DNA of 64,000 bases, taken from contig JBAIAA010000667.1 in NCBI GenBank assembly GCA_037893245.1, positions 1-64,000 of the forward strand, written 5' to 3'. Source of the stretch: Crossaster papposus (Eukaryota > Echinodermata > Asteroidea > Velatida > Solasteridae). Of this stretch, positions 10,801-24,906 are shown one piece after another. The first letter of the stretch is position 1, and every line of letters begins with the position of its first letter. The notes beneath the pieces are model-generated. The model did not search any database, was not told the DNA's origin, and saw only the letters and a list, made by a program, of their open reading frames with translations. A program made the translations under genes and the position numbers.

Positions 10801-13800
10801 ATACTGACCCTTATGTCTCAACTCGACTCGAGTGATTTCCCTAAGACGGCTCGACTGCAGCCGAATCACTTAATACGGTAAGTCGTAATACTCTGGTTAA
10901 TTATCACAGTTAATGCACTGAGATACATAATACGCACGAGCACCATTTAAAGAAACCGAAATTAAATACAAAATTAAACAAAATGCGTTGGCCGGGAGTT
11001 GAACCCGGGTCAATTGCTTGGAAGGCAACTATTCTAACCGCTATACCACCAACGCTTCGGGAGGGGATACGGAATGCCTAGCACCATATCCAAGCCGGGT
11101 GGCAAAAACTGCTCACTCGACTCTACTAAAATGCACACTGCGACTTTATTCGACCCTATACTGACCCTTATGTCTCAACTCGACTCGAGTGATTTCCCTA
11201 AGACGGCTCGACTGCAGCCGAATCACTTAATACGGTAAGTCGTAATACTCTGGTTAATTATCACAGTTAATGCACTGAGATACATAATACGCACGAGCAC
11301 CATTTAAAGAAACCGAAATTAAATACAAAATTAAACAAAATGCGTTGGCCGGGAGTTGAACCCGGGTCAATTGCTTGGAAGGCAACTATTCTAACCGCTA
11401 TACCACCAACGCTTCGGGAGGGGATACGGAATGCCTAGCACCATATCCAAGCCGGGTGGCAAAAACTGCTCACTCGACTCTACTAAAATGCACACTGCGA
11501 CTTTATTCGACCCTATACTGACCCTTATGTCTCAACTCGACTCGAGTGATTTCCCTAAGACGGCTCGACTGCAGCCGAATCACTTAATACGGTAAGTCGT
11601 AATACTCTGGTTAATTATCACAGTTAATGCACTGAGATACATAATACGCACGAGCACCATTTAAAGAAACCGAAATTAAATACAAAATTAAACAAAATGC
11701 GTTGGCCGGGAGTTGAACCCGGGTCAATTGCTTGGAAGGCAACTATTCTAACCGCTATACCACCAACGCTTCGGGAGGGGATACGGAATGCCTAGCACCA
11801 TATCCAAGCCGGGTGGCAAAAACTGCTCACTCGACTCTACTAAAATGCACACTGCGACTTTATTCGACCCTATACTGACCCTTATGTCTCAACTCGACTC
11901 GAGTGATTTCCCTAAGACGGCTCGACTGCAGCCGAATCACTTAATACGGTAAGTCGTAATACTCTGGTTAATTATCACAGTTAATGCACTGAGATACATA
12001 ATACGCACGAGCACCATTTAAAGAAACCGAAATTAAATACAAAATTAAACAAAATGCGTTGGCCGGGAGTTGAACCCGGGTCAATTGCTTGGAAGGCAAC
12101 TATTCTAACCGCTATACCACCAACGCTTCGGGAGGGGATACGGAATGCCTAGCACCATATCCAAGCCGGGTGGCAAAAACTGCTCACTCGACTCTACTAA
12201 AATGCACACTGCGACTTTATTCGACCCTATACTGACCCTTATGTCTCAACTCGACTCGAGTGATTTCCCTAAGACGGCTCGACTGCAGCCGAATCACTTA
12301 ATACGGTAAGTCGTAATACTCTGGTTAATTATCACAGTTAATGCACTGAGATACATAATACGCACGAGCACCATTTAAAGAAACCGAAATTAAATACAAA
12401 ATTAAACAAAATGCGTTGGCCGGGAGTTGAACCCGGGTCAATTGCTTGGAAGGCAACTATTCTAACCGCTATACCACCAACGCTTCGGGAGGGGATACGG
12501 AATGCCTAGCACCATATCCAAGCCGGGTGGCAAAAACTGCTCACTCGACTCTACTAAAATGCACACTGCGACTTTATTCGACCCTATACTGACCCTTATG
12601 TCTCAACTCGACTCGAGTGATTTCCCTAAGACGGCTCGACTGCAGCCGAATCACTTAATACGGTAAGTCGTAATACTCTGGTTAATTATCACAGTTAATG
12701 CACTGAGATACATAATACGCACGAGCACCATTTAAAGAAACCGAAATTAAATACAAAATTAAACAAAATGCGTTGGCCGGGAGTTGAACCCGGGTCAATT
12801 GCTTGGAAGGCAACTATTCTAACCGCTATACCACCAACGCTTCGGGAGGGGATACGGAATGCCTAGCACCATATCCAAGCCGGGTGGCAAAAACTGCTCA
12901 CTCGACTCTACTAAAATGCACACTGCGACTTTATTCGACCCTATACTGACCCTTATGTCTCAACTCGACTCGAGTGATTTCCCTAAGACGGCTCGACTGC
13001 AGCCGAATCACTTAATACGGTAAGTCGTAATACTCTGGTTAATTATCACAGTTAATGCACTGAGATACATAATACGCACGAGCACCATTTAAAGAAACCG
13101 AAATTAAATACAAAATTAAACAAAATGCGTTGGCCGGGAGTTGAACCCGGGTCAATTGCTTGGAAGGCAACTATTCTAACCGCTATACCACCAACGCTTC
13201 GGGAGGGGATACGGAATGCCTAGCACCATATCCAAGCCGGGTGGCAAAAACTGCTCACTCGACTCTACTAAAATGCACACTGCGACTTTATTCGACCCTA
13301 TACTGACCCTTATGTCTCAACTCGACTCGAGTGATTTCCCTAAGACGGCTCGACTGCAGCCGAATCACTTAATACGGTAAGTCGTAATACTCTGGTTAAT
13401 TATCACAGTTAATGCACTGAGATACATAATACGCACGAGCACCATTTAAAGAAACCGAAATTAAATACAAAATTAAACAAAATGCGTTGGCCGGGAGTTG
13501 AACCCGGGTCAATTGCTTGGAAGGCAACTATTCTAACCGCTATACCACCAACGCTTCGGGAGGGGATACGGAATGCCTAGCACCATATCCAAGCCGGGTG
13601 GCAAAAACTGCTCACTCGACTCTACTAAAATGCACACTGCGACTTTATTCGACCCTATACTGACCCTTATGTCTCAACTCGACTCGAGTGATTTCCCTAA
13701 GACGGCTCGACTGCAGCCGAATCACTTAATACGGTAAGTCGTAATACTCTGGTTAATTATCACAGTTAATGCACTGAGATACATAATACGCACGAGCACC

Positions 13801-13839
13801 ATTTAAAGAAACCGAAATTAAATACAAAATTAAACAAAA

Positions 13840-13911
13840 TGCGTTGGCCGGGAGTTGAACCCGGGTCAATTGCTTGGAAGGCAACTATTCTAACCGCTAT
13901 ACCACCAACGT
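13840..13911 (-). tRNA. tRNA-Gly(UCC) variant, G1 to A (unit 39)
   Basis: C-to-T at 13911 changes the first nucleotide of the tRNA, so the terminal acceptor pair becomes A1-C71. The pair is a likely contact for RNase P and glycyl-tRNA synthetase. The same change occurs at 21337, 35980 and 44157. Confidence 0.86.
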
Positions 13912-15267
13912 TTCGGGAGGGGATACGGAATGCCTAGCACCATATCCAAGCCGGGTGGCAAAAACTGCTCACTCGACTCTACTAAAATGCACACTGCGAC
14001 TTTATTCGACCCTATACTGACCCTTATGTCTCAACTCGACTCGAGTGATTTCCCTAAGACGGCTCGACTGCAGCCGAATCACTTAATACGGTAAGTCGTA
14101 ATACTCTGGTTAATTATCACAGTTAATGCACTGAGATACATAATACGCACGAGCACCATTTAAAGAAACCGAAATTAAATACAAAATTAAACAAAATGCG
14201 TTGGCCGGGAGTTGAACCCGGGTCAATTGCTTGGAAGGCAACTATTCTAACCGCTATACCACCAACGCTTCGGGAGGGGATACGGAATGCCTAGCACCAT
14301 ATCCAAGCCGGGTGGCAAAAACTGCTCACTCGACTCTACTAAAATGCACACTGCGACTTTATTCGACCCTATACTGACCCTTATGTCTCAACTCGACTCG
14401 AGTGATTTCCCTAAGACGGCTCGACTGCAGCCGAATCACTTAATACGGTAAGTCGTAATACTCTGGTTAATTATCACAGTTAATGCACTGAGATACATAA
14501 TACGCACGAGCACCATTTAAAGAAACCGAAATTAAATACAAAATTAAACAAAATGCGTTGGCCGGGAGTTGAACCCGGGTCAATTGCTTGGAAGGCAACT
14601 ATTCTAACCGCTATACCACCAACGCTTCGGGAGGGGATACGGAATGCCTAGCACCATATCCAAGCCGGGTGGCAAAAACTGCTCACTCGACTCTACTAAA
14701 ATGCACACTGCGACTTTATTCGACCCTATACTGACCCTTATGTCTCAACTCGACTCGAGTGATTTCCCTAAGACGGCTCGACTGCAGCCGAATCACTTAA
14801 TACGGTAAGTCGTAATACTCTGGTTAATTATCACAGTTAATGCACTGAGATACATAATACGCACGAGCACCATTTAAAGAAACCGAAATTAAATACAAAA
14901 TTAAACAAAATGCGTTGGCCGGGAGTTGAACCCGGGTCAATTGCTTGGAAGGCAACTATTCTAACCGCTATACCACCAACGCTTCGGGAGGGGATACGGA
15001 ATGCCTAGCACCATATCCAAGCCGGGTGGCAAAAACTGCTCACTCGACTCTACTAAAATGCACACTGCGACTTTATTCGACCCTATACTGACCCTTATGT
15101 CTCAACTCGACTCGAGTGATTTCCCTAAGACGGCTCGACTGCAGCCGAATCACTTAATACGGTAAGTCGTAATACTCTGGTTAATTATCACAGTTAATGC
15201 ACTGAGATACATAATACGCACGAGCACCATTTAAAGAAACCGAAATTAAATACAAAATTAAACAAAA

Positions 15268-15339
15268 TGCGTTGGCCGGGAGTTGAACCCGGGTCAATTG
15301 CGTGGAAGGCAACTATTCTAACCGCTATACCACCAACGC
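15268..15339 (-). tRNA. tRNA-Gly(UCC) variant, A38 to C (unit 43)
   Basis: T-to-G at 15302 changes the last base of the anticodon loop, next to the stem. The anticodon UCC and U33 are kept. It is seen only here. Confidence 0.86.
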
Positions 15340-16695
15340 TTCGGGAGGGGATACGGAATGCCTAGCACCATATCCAAGCCGGGTGGCAAAAACTGCTCAC
15401 TCGACTCTACTAAAATGCACACTGCGACTTTATTCGACCCTATACTGACCCTTATGTCTCAACTCGACTCGAGTGATTTCCCTAAGACGGCTCGACTGCA
15501 GCCGAATCACTTAATACGGTAAGTCGTAATACTCTGGTTAATTATCACAGTTAATGCACTGAGATACATAATACGCACGAGCACCATTTAAAGAAACCGA
15601 AATTAAATACAAAATTAAACAAAATGCGTTGGCCGGGAGTTGAACCCGGGTCAATTGCTTGGAAGGCAACTATTCTAACCGCTATACCACCAACGCTTCG
15701 GGAGGGGATACGGAATGCCTAGCACCATATCCAAGCCGGGTGGCAAAAACTGCTCACTCGACTCTACTAAAATGCACACTGCGACTTTATTCGACCCTAT
15801 ACTGACCCTTATGTCTCAACTCGACTCGAGTGATTTCCCTAAGACGGCTCGACTGCAGCCGAATCACTTAATACGGTAAGTCGTAATACTCTGGTTAATT
15901 ATCACAGTTAATGCACTGAGATACATAATACGCACGAGCACCATTTAAAGAAACCGAAATTAAATACAAAATTAAACAAAATGCGTTGGCCGGGAGTTGA
16001 ACCCGGGTCAATTGCTTGGAAGGCAACTATTCTAACCGCTATACCACCAACGCTTCGGGAGGGGATACGGAATGCCTAGCACCATATCCAAGCCGGGTGG
16101 CAAAAACTGCTCACTCGACTCTACTAAAATGCACACTGCGACTTTATTCGACCCTATACTGACCCTTATGTCTCAACTCGACTCGAGTGATTTCCCTAAG
16201 ACGGCTCGACTGCAGCCGAATCACTTAATACGGTAAGTCGTAATACTCTGGTTAATTATCACAGTTAATGCACTGAGATACATAATACGCACGAGCACCA
16301 TTTAAAGAAACCGAAATTAAATACAAAATTAAACAAAATGCGTTGGCCGGGAGTTGAACCCGGGTCAATTGCTTGGAAGGCAACTATTCTAACCGCTATA
16401 CCACCAACGCTTCGGGAGGGGATACGGAATGCCTAGCACCATATCCAAGCCGGGTGGCAAAAACTGCTCACTCGACTCTACTAAAATGCACACTGCGACT
16501 TTATTCGACCCTATACTGACCCTTATGTCTCAACTCGACTCGAGTGATTTCCCTAAGACGGCTCGACTGCAGCCGAATCACTTAATACGGTAAGTCGTAA
16601 TACTCTGGTTAATTATCACAGTTAATGCACTGAGATACATAATACGCACGAGCACCATTTAAAGAAACCGAAATTAAATACAAAATTAAACAAAA

Positions 16696-16767
16696 TGCGT
16701 TGGCCGGGAGTTGAACCCGGGACAATTGCTTGGAAGGCAACTATTCTAACCGCTATACCACCAACGC
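16696..16767 (-). tRNA. tRNA-Gly(UCC) variant, A46 to T (unit 47)
   Basis: T-to-A at 16722 alters the variable loop. It is probably mild. The same change is in the paralogous copy at 39194. Confidence 0.87.
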
Positions 16768-17052
16768 TTCGGGAGGGGATACGGAATGCCTAGCACCATA
16801 TCCAAGCCGGGTGGCAAAAACTGCTCACTCGACTCTACTAAAATGCACACTGCGACTTTATTCGACCCTATACTGACCCTTATGTCTCAACTCGACTCGA
16901 GTGATTTCCCTAAGACGGATCGACTGCAGCCGAATCACTTAATACGGTAAGTCGTAATACTCTGGTTAATTATCACAGTTAATGCACTGAGATACATAAT
17001 ACGCACGAGCACCATTTAAAGAAACCGAAATTAAATACAAAATTAAACAAAA

Positions 17053-17124
17053 TGCGTTGGCCGGGAGTTGAACCCGGGTCAATTGCTTGGAAGGCAACTA
17101 TTCTAACCGCTATACCACCAACTC
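17053..17124 (-). tRNA. tRNA-Gly(UCC) variant, C2 to A (unit 48)
   Basis: G-to-T at 17123 breaks the second acceptor pair (C2-G70), which is a known glycine identity region in several systems. The unit also has GACGGATCG in its spacer. Both changes recur at 39551. Confidence 0.86.
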
Positions 17125-18480
17125 TTCGGGAGGGGATACGGAATGCCTAGCACCATATCCAAGCCGGGTGGCAAAAACTGCTCACTCGACTCTACTAAAA
17201 TGCACACTGCGACTTTATTCGACCCTATACTGACCCTTATGTCTCAACTCGACTCGAGTGATTTCCCTAAGACGGCTCGACTGCAGCCGAATCACTTAAT
17301 ACGGTAAGTCGTAATACTCTGGTTAATTATCACAGTTAATGCACTGAGATACATAATACGCACGAGCACCATTTAAAGAAACCGAAATTAAATACAAAAT
17401 TAAACAAAATGCGTTGGCCGGGAGTTGAACCCGGGTCAATTGCTTGGAAGGCAACTATTCTAACCGCTATACCACCAACGCTTCGGGAGGGGATACGGAA
17501 TGCCTAGCACCATATCCAAGCCGGGTGGCAAAAACTGCTCACTCGACTCTACTAAAATGCACACTGCGACTTTATTCGACCCTATACTGACCCTTATGTC
17601 TCAACTCGACTCGAGTGATTTCCCTAAGACGGCTCGACTGCAGCCGAATCACTTAATACGGTAAGTCGTAATACTCTGGTTAATTATCACAGTTAATGCA
17701 CTGAGATACATAATACGCACGAGCACCATTTAAAGAAACCGAAATTAAATACAAAATTAAACAAAATGCGTTGGCCGGGAGTTGAACCCGGGTCAATTGC
17801 TTGGAAGGCAACTATTCTAACCGCTATACCACCAACGCTTCGGGAGGGGATACGGAATGCCTAGCACCATATCCAAGCCGGGTGGCAAAAACTGCTCACT
17901 CGACTCTACTAAAATGCACACTGCGACTTTATTCGACCCTATACTGACCCTTATGTCTCAACGCGACTCGAGTGATTTCCCTAAGACGGCTCGACTGCAG
18001 CCGAATCACTTAATACGGTAAGTCGTAATACTCTGGTTAATTATCACAGTTAATGCACTGAGATACATAATACGCACGAGCACCATTTAAAGAAACCGAA
18101 ATTAATTACAAAATTAAACAAAATGCGTTGGCCGGGAGTTGAACCCGGGTCAATTGCTTGGAAGGCAACTATTCTAACCGCTATACCACCAACGCTTCGG
18201 GAGGGGATACGGAATGCCTAGCACCATATCCAAGCCGGGTGGCAAAAACTGCTCACTCGACTCTACTAAAATGCACACTGCGACTTTATTCGACCCTATA
18301 CTGACCCTTATGTCTCAACTCGACTCGAGTGATTTCCCTAAGACGGCTCGACTGCAGCCGAATCACTTAATACGGTAAGTCGTAATACTCTGGTTAATTA
18401 TCACAGTTAATGCACTGAGATACATAATACGCACGAGCACCATTTAAAGAAACCGAAATTAAATACAAAATTAAACAAAA

Positions 18481-18552
18481 TGCGTTGGCAGGGAGTTGAA
18501 CCCGGGTCAATTGCTTGGAAGGCAACTATTCTAACCGCTATACCACCAACGC
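18481..18552 (-). tRNA. tRNA-Gly(UCC) variant, G63 to T (unit 52)
   Basis: C-to-A at 18490 mismatches the T-stem pair 49-63. It lies outside the B-box core. The same change is at 22051, 40979 and 44871. Confidence 0.87.
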
Positions 18553-18837
18553 TTCGGGAGGGGATACGGAATGCCTAGCACCATATCCAAGCCGGGTGGC
18601 AAAAACTGCTCACTCGACTCTACTAAAATGCACACTGCGACTTTATTCGACCCTATACTGACCCTTATGTCTCAACTCGACTCGAGTGATTTCCCTAAGA
18701 CGGCTCGACTGCAGCCGAATCACTTAATACGGTAAGTCGTAATACTCTGGTTAATTATCACAGTTAATGCACTGAGATACATAATACGCACGAGCACCAT
18801 TTAAAGAAACCGAAATTAAATACAAAATTAAACAAAA

Positions 18838-18909
18838 TGCGTTGGGCGGGAGTTGAACCCGGGTCAATTGCTTGGAAGGCAACTATTCTAACCGCTATAC
18901 CACCAACGC
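18838..18909 (-). tRNA. tRNA-Gly(UCC) variant, G64 to C (unit 53)
   Basis: C-to-G at 18846 turns the outer T-stem pair C48-G64 into C-C. The same change is at 22408, 41336 and 45228. Confidence 0.87.
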
Positions 18910-19194
18910 TTCGGGAGGGGATACGGAATGCCTAGCACCATATCCAAGCCGGGTGGCAAAAACTGCTCACTCGACTCTACTAAAATGCACACTGCGATTT
19001 TATTCGACCCTATACTGACCCTTATGTCTCAACTCGACTCGAGTGATTTCCCTAAGACGGCTCGACTGCAGCCGAATCACTTAATACGGTAAGTCGTAAT
19101 ACTCTGGTTAATTATCACAGTTAATGCACTGAGATACATAATACGCACGAGCACCATTTCAAGAAACCGAAATTAAATACAAAATTAAACAAAA

Positions 19195-19266
19195 TGCGTT
19201 GGCCGGGAGTTGAACCCGGGTCAATTGCTTGGAAGGCAACTATTCTAACCGCTATACCACAAACGC
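19195..19266 (-). tRNA. tRNA-Gly(UCC) variant, G6 to T (unit 54)
   Basis: C-to-A at 19261 gives a U6-C66 mismatch in the acceptor stem. The spacer carries the linked change TTTCAAG (A-to-C), shared with units 64, 117 and 127. G6 to T is the commonest tRNA variant in the window. Confidence 0.87.
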
Positions 19267-20265
19267 TTCGGGAGGGGATACGGAATGCCTAGCACCATAT
19301 CCAAGCCGGGTGGCAAAAACTGCTCACTCGACTCTACTAAAATGCACACTGCGACTTTATTCGACCCTATACTGACCCTTATGTCTCAACTCGACTCGAG
19401 TGATTTCCCTAAGACGGCTCGACTGCAGCCGAATCACTTAATACGGTAAGTCGTAATACTCTGGTTAATTATCACAGTTAATGCACTGAGATACATAATA
19501 CGCACGAGCACCATTTAAAGAAACCGAAATTAAATACAAAATTAAACAAAATGCGTTGGCCGGGAGTTGAACCCGGGTCAATTGCTTGGAAGGCAACTAT
19601 TCTAACCGCTATACCACCAACGCTTCGGGAGGGGATACGGAATGCCTAGCACCATATCCAAGCCGGGTGGCAAAAACTGCTCACTCGACTCTACTGAAAT
19701 GCACACTGCGACTTTATTCGACCCTATACTGACCCTTATGTCTCAACTCGACTCGAGTGATTTCCCTAAGACGGCTCGACTGCAGCCGAATCACTTAATA
19801 CGGTAAGTCGTAATACTCTGGTTAATTATCACAGTTAATGCACTGAGATACATAATACGCACGAGCACCATTTAAAGAAACCGAAATTAAATACAAAATT
19901 AAACAAAATGCGTTGGCCGGGAGTTGAACCCGGGTCAATTGCTTGGAAGGCAACTATTCTAACCGCTATACCACCAACGCTTCGGGAGGGGATACGGAAT
20001 GCCTAGCACCATATCCAAGCCGGGTGGCAAAAACTGCTCACTCGACTCTACTAAAATGCACACTGCGACTTTATTCGACCCTATACTGACCCTTATGTCT
20101 CAACTCGACTCGAGTGATTTCCCTAAGACGGCTCGACTGCAGCCGAATCACTTAATACGGTAAGTCGTAATACTCTGGTTAATTATCACAGTTAATGCAC
20201 TGAGATACATAATACGCACGAGCACCATTTAAAGAAACCGAAATTAAATACAAAATTAAACAAAA

Positions 20266-20337
20266 TGCGTTGGCCGGGAGTTGAACCCGGATCAATTGCT
20301 TGGAAGGCAACTATTCTAACCGCTATACCACCAACGC
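20266..20337 (-). tRNA. tRNA-Gly(UCC) variant, C47 to T (unit 57)
   Basis: G-to-A at 20291 changes the last base of the variable loop. The linked flank change GGAAGGGG sits just upstream. Both are found again at 43086. Confidence 0.87.
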
Positions 20338-21336
20338 TTCGGAAGGGGATACGGAATGCCTAGCACCATATCCAAGCCGGGTGGCAAAAACTGCTCACTC
20401 GACTCTACTAAAATGCACACTGCGACTTTATTCGACCCTATACTGACCCTTATGTCTCAACTCGACTCGAGTGATTTCCCTAAGACGGCTCGACTGCAGC
20501 CGAATCACTTAATACGGTAAGTCGTAATACTCTGGTTAATTATCACAGTTAATGCACTGAGATACATAATACGCACGAGCACCATTTAAAGAAACCGAAA
20601 TTAAATACAAAATTAAACAAAATGCGTTGGCCGGGAGTTGAACCCGGGTCAATTGCTTGGAAGGCAACTATTCTAACCGCTATACCACCAACGCTTCGGG
20701 AGGGGATACGGAATGCCTAGCACCATATCCAAGCCGGGTGGCAAAAACTGCTCACTCGACTCTACTAAAATGCACACTGCGACTTTATTCGACCCTATAC
20801 TGACCCTTATGTCTCAACTCGACTCGAGTGATTTCCCTAAGACGGCTCGACTGCATCCGAATCACTTAATACGGTAAGTCGTAATACTCTGGTTAATTAT
20901 CACAGTTAATGCACTGAGATACATAATACGCACGAGCACCATTTAAAGAAACCGAAATTAAATACAAAATTAAACAAAATGCGTTGGCCGGGAGTTGAAC
21001 CCGGGTCAATTGCTTGGAAGGCAACTATTCTAACCGCTATACCACCAACGCTTTGGGAGGGGATACGGAATGCCTAGCACCATATCCAAGCCGGGTGGCA
21101 AAAACTGCTCACTCGACTCTACTAAAATGCACACTGCGACTTTATTCGACCCTATACTGACCCTTATGTCTCAACTCGACTCGAGTGATTTCCCTAAGAC
21201 GGCTCGACTGCAGCCGAATCACTTAATACGGTAAGTCGTAATACTCTTGTTAATTATTACAGTTAATGCACTGAGATACATAATACGCACGAGCACCATT
21301 TAAAGAAACCGAAATTAAATACAAAATTAAACAAAA

Positions 21337-21408
21337 TGCGTTGGCCGGGAGTTGAACCCGGGTCAATTGCTTGGAAGGCAACTATTCTAACCGCTATACC
21401 ACCAACGT
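21337..21408 (-). tRNA. tRNA-Gly(UCC) variant, G1 to A (unit 60)
   Basis: C-to-T at 21408 gives an A1-C71 terminal mismatch. The unit's spacer has two linked changes (CTCTTGTT and TTATTACAG) that recur with it at 44157 but not at 13840 or 35980. The mutation may therefore have arisen twice or been moved by conversion. Confidence 0.86.
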
Positions 21409-22050
21409 TTCGGGAGGGGATACGGAATGCCTAGCACCATATCCAAGCCGGGTGGCAAAAACTGCTCACTCGACTCTACTAAAATGCACACTGCGACTTT
21501 ATTCGACCCTATACTGACCCTTATGTCTCAACGCGACTCGAGTGATTTCCCTAAGACGGCTCGACTGCAGCCGAATCACTTAATACGGTAAGTCGTAATA
21601 CTCTGGTTAATTATCACAGTTAATGCACTGAGATACATAATACGCACGAGCACCATTTAAAGAAACCGAAATTAATTACAAAATTAAACAAAATGCGTTG
21701 GCCGGGAGTTGAACCCGGGTCAATTGCTTGGAAGGCAACTATTCTAACCGCTATACCACCAACGCTTCGGGAGGGGATACGGAATGCCTAGCACCATATC
21801 CAAGCCGGGTGGCAAAAACTGCTCACTCGACTCTACTAAAATGCACACTGCGACTTTATTCGACCCTATACTGACCCTTATGTCTCAACTCGACTCGAGT
21901 GATTTCCCTAAGACGGCTCGACTGCAGCCGAATCACTTAATACGGTAAGTCGTAATACTCTGGTTAATTATCACAGTTAATGCACTGAGATACATAATAC
22001 GCACGAGCACCATTTAAAGAAACCGAAATTAAATACAAAATTAAACAAAA

Positions 22051-22122
22051 TGCGTTGGCAGGGAGTTGAACCCGGGTCAATTGCTTGGAAGGCAACTATT
22101 CTAACCGCTATACCACCAACGC
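22051..22122 (-). tRNA. tRNA-Gly(UCC) variant, G63 to T (unit 62)
   Basis: Ten-unit duplicate of the copy at 18481, with the T-stem mismatch 49-63 caused by C-to-A at 22060. Confidence 0.87.
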
Positions 22123-22407
22123 TTCGGGAGGGGATACGGAATGCCTAGCACCATATCCAAGCCGGGTGGCAAAAACTGCTCACTCGACTCTACTAAAATG
22201 CACACTGCGACTTTATTCGACCCTATACTGACCCTTATGTCTCAACTCGACTCGAGTGATTTCCCTAAGACGGCTCGACTGCAGCCGAATCACTTAATAC
22301 GGTAAGTCGTAATACTCTGGTTAATTATCACAGTTAATGCACTGAGATACATAATACGCACGAGCACCATTTAAAGAAACCGAAATTAAATACAAAATTA
22401 AACAAAA

Positions 22408-22479
22408 TGCGTTGGGCGGGAGTTGAACCCGGGTCAATTGCTTGGAAGGCAACTATTCTAACCGCTATACCACCAACGC
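22408..22479 (-). tRNA. tRNA-Gly(UCC) variant, G64 to C (unit 63)
   Basis: Ten-unit duplicate of the copy at 18838; C-to-G at 22416 opens the outer T-stem pair. Confidence 0.87.
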
Positions 22480-22764
22480 TTCGGGAGGGGATACGGAATG
22501 CCTAGCACCATATCCAAGCCGGGTGGCAAAAACTGCTCACTCGACTCTACTAAAATGCACACTGCGACTTTATTCGACCCTATACTGACCCTTATGTCTC
22601 AACTCGACTCGAGTGATTTCCCTAAGACGGCTCGACTGCAGCCGAATCACTTAATACGGTAAGTCGTAATACTCTGGTTAATTATCACAGTTAATGCACT
22701 GAGATACATAATACGCACGAGCACCATTTCAAGAAACCGAAATTAAATACAAAATTAAACAAAA

Positions 22765-22836
22765 TGCGTTGGCCGGGAGTTGAACCCGGGTCAATTGCTT
22801 GGAAGGCAACTATTCTAACCGCTATACCACAAACGC
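22765..22836 (-). tRNA. tRNA-Gly(UCC) variant, G6 to T (unit 64)
   Basis: Ten-unit duplicate of the copy at 19195, with the same acceptor mismatch (22831) and the TTTCAAG spacer marker. It lacks the private CGATTTT change of unit 54. Confidence 0.87.
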
Positions 22837-24906
22837 TTCGGGAGGGGATACGGAATGCCTAGCACCATATCCAAGCCGGGTGGCAAAAACTGCTCACTCG
22901 ACTCTACTAAAATGCACACTGCGACTTTATTCGACCCTATACTGACCCTTATGTCTCAACTCGACTGGAGTGATTTCCCTAAGACGGCTCGACTGCAGCC
23001 GAATCACTTAATACGGTAAGTCGTAATACTCTGGTTAATTATCACAGTTAATGCACTGAGATACATAATACGCACGAGCACCATTTAAAGAAACCGAAAT
23101 TAAATACAAAATTAAACAAAATGCGTTGGCCGGGAGTTGAACCCGGGTCAATTGCTTGGAAGGCAACTATTCTAACCGCTATACCACCAACGCTTCGGGA
23201 GGGGATACGGAATGCCTAGCACCATATCCAAGCCGGGTGGCAAAAACTGCTCACTCGACTCTACTGAAATGCACACTGCGACTTTATTCGACCCTATACT
23301 GACCCTTATGTCTCAACTCGACTCGAGTGATTTCCCTAAGACGGCTCGACTGCAGCCGAATCACTTAATACGGTAAGTCGTAATACTCTGGTTAATTATC
23401 ACAGTTAATGCACTGAGATACATAATACGCACGAGCACCATTTAAAGAAACCGAAATTAAATACAAAATTAAACAAAATGCGTTGGCCGGGAGTTGAACC
23501 CGGGTCAATTGCTTGGAAGGCAACTATTCTAACCGCTATACCACCAACGCTTCGGGAGGGAATACGGAATGCCTAGCACCATATCCAAGCCGGGTGGCAA
23601 AAACTGCTCACTCGACTCTACTAAAATGCACACTGCGACTTTATTCGACCCTATACTGACCCTTATGTCTCAACTCGACTCGAGTGATTTCCCTAAGACG
23701 GCTCGACTGCAGCCGAATCACTTAATACGGTAAGTCGTAATACTCTGGTTAATTATCACAGTTAATGCACTGAGATACATAATACGCACGAGCACCATTT
23801 AAAGAAACCGAAATTAAATACAAAATTAAACAAAATGCGTTGGCCGGGAGTTGAACCCGGGTCAATTGCTTGGAAGGCAACTATTCTAACCGCTATACCA
23901 CCAACGCTTTGGGAGGGGATACGGAATGCCTAGCACCATATCCAAGCCGGGTGGCAAAAACTGCTCACTCGACTCTACTAAAATGAACACTGCGACTTTA
24001 TTCGACCCTATACTGACCCTTATGTCTCAACTCGACTCGAGTGATTTCCCTAAGACGGCTCGACTGCAGCCGAATCACTTAATACGGTAAGTCGTAATAC
24101 TCTGGTTAATTATCACAGTTAATGCACTGAAATACATAATACGCACGAGCACCATTTAAAGAAACCGAAATTAATTACAAAATTAAACAAAATGCGTTGG
24201 CCGGGAGTTGAACCCGGGTCAATTGCTTGGAAGGCAACTATTCTAACCGCTATACCACCAACGCTTCGGGAGGGGATACGGAATGCCTAGCACCATATCC
24301 AAGCCGGGTGGCAAAAACTGCTCACTCGACTCTACTAAAATGCACACTGCGACTTTATTCGACCCTATACTGACCCTTATGTCTCAACTCGACTCGAGTG
24401 ATTTCCCTAAGACGGCTCGACTGCAGCCGAATCACTTAATACGGTAAGTCGTAATACTCTGGTTAATTATCACAGTTAATGCACTGAGATACATAATACG
24501 CACGAGCACCATTTAAAGAAACCGAAATTAAATACAAAATTAAACAAAATGCGTTGGCCGGGAGTTGAACCCGGGTCAATTGCTTGGAAGGCAACTATTC
24601 TAACCGCTATACCACCAACGCTTTGGGAGGGGATACGGAATGCCTAGCACCATATCCAAGCCGGGTGGCAAAAACTGCTCACTCGACTCTACTAAAATGA
24701 ACACTGCGACTTTATTCGACCCTATACTGACCCTTATGTCTCAACTCGACTCGAGTGATTTCCCTAAGACGGCTCGACTGCAGCCGAATCACTTAATACG
24801 GTAAGTCGTAATACTCTGGTTAATTATCACAGTTAATGCACTGAAATACATAATACGCACGAGCACCATTTAAAGAAACCGAAATTAATTACAAAATTAA
24901 ACAAAA

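Larger units (their letters stand above)
8214..16425 (-). repeat. Array block 3: units 24-46, nearly invariant
   Basis: tRNA starts: 8484, 8841, 9198, 9555, 9912, 10270, 10627, 10984, 11341, 11698, 12055, 12412, 12769, 13126, 13483, 13840 (variant), 14197, 14554, 14911, 15268 (variant), 15625, 15982 and 16339. I see only one spacer change, an inserted A near 10025 in unit 29. About nine units in a row (10357-13569) appear identical by eye, which points to recent amplification or strong homogenisation, or to an assembly that fills this stretch with a consensus. Confidence 0.93.
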
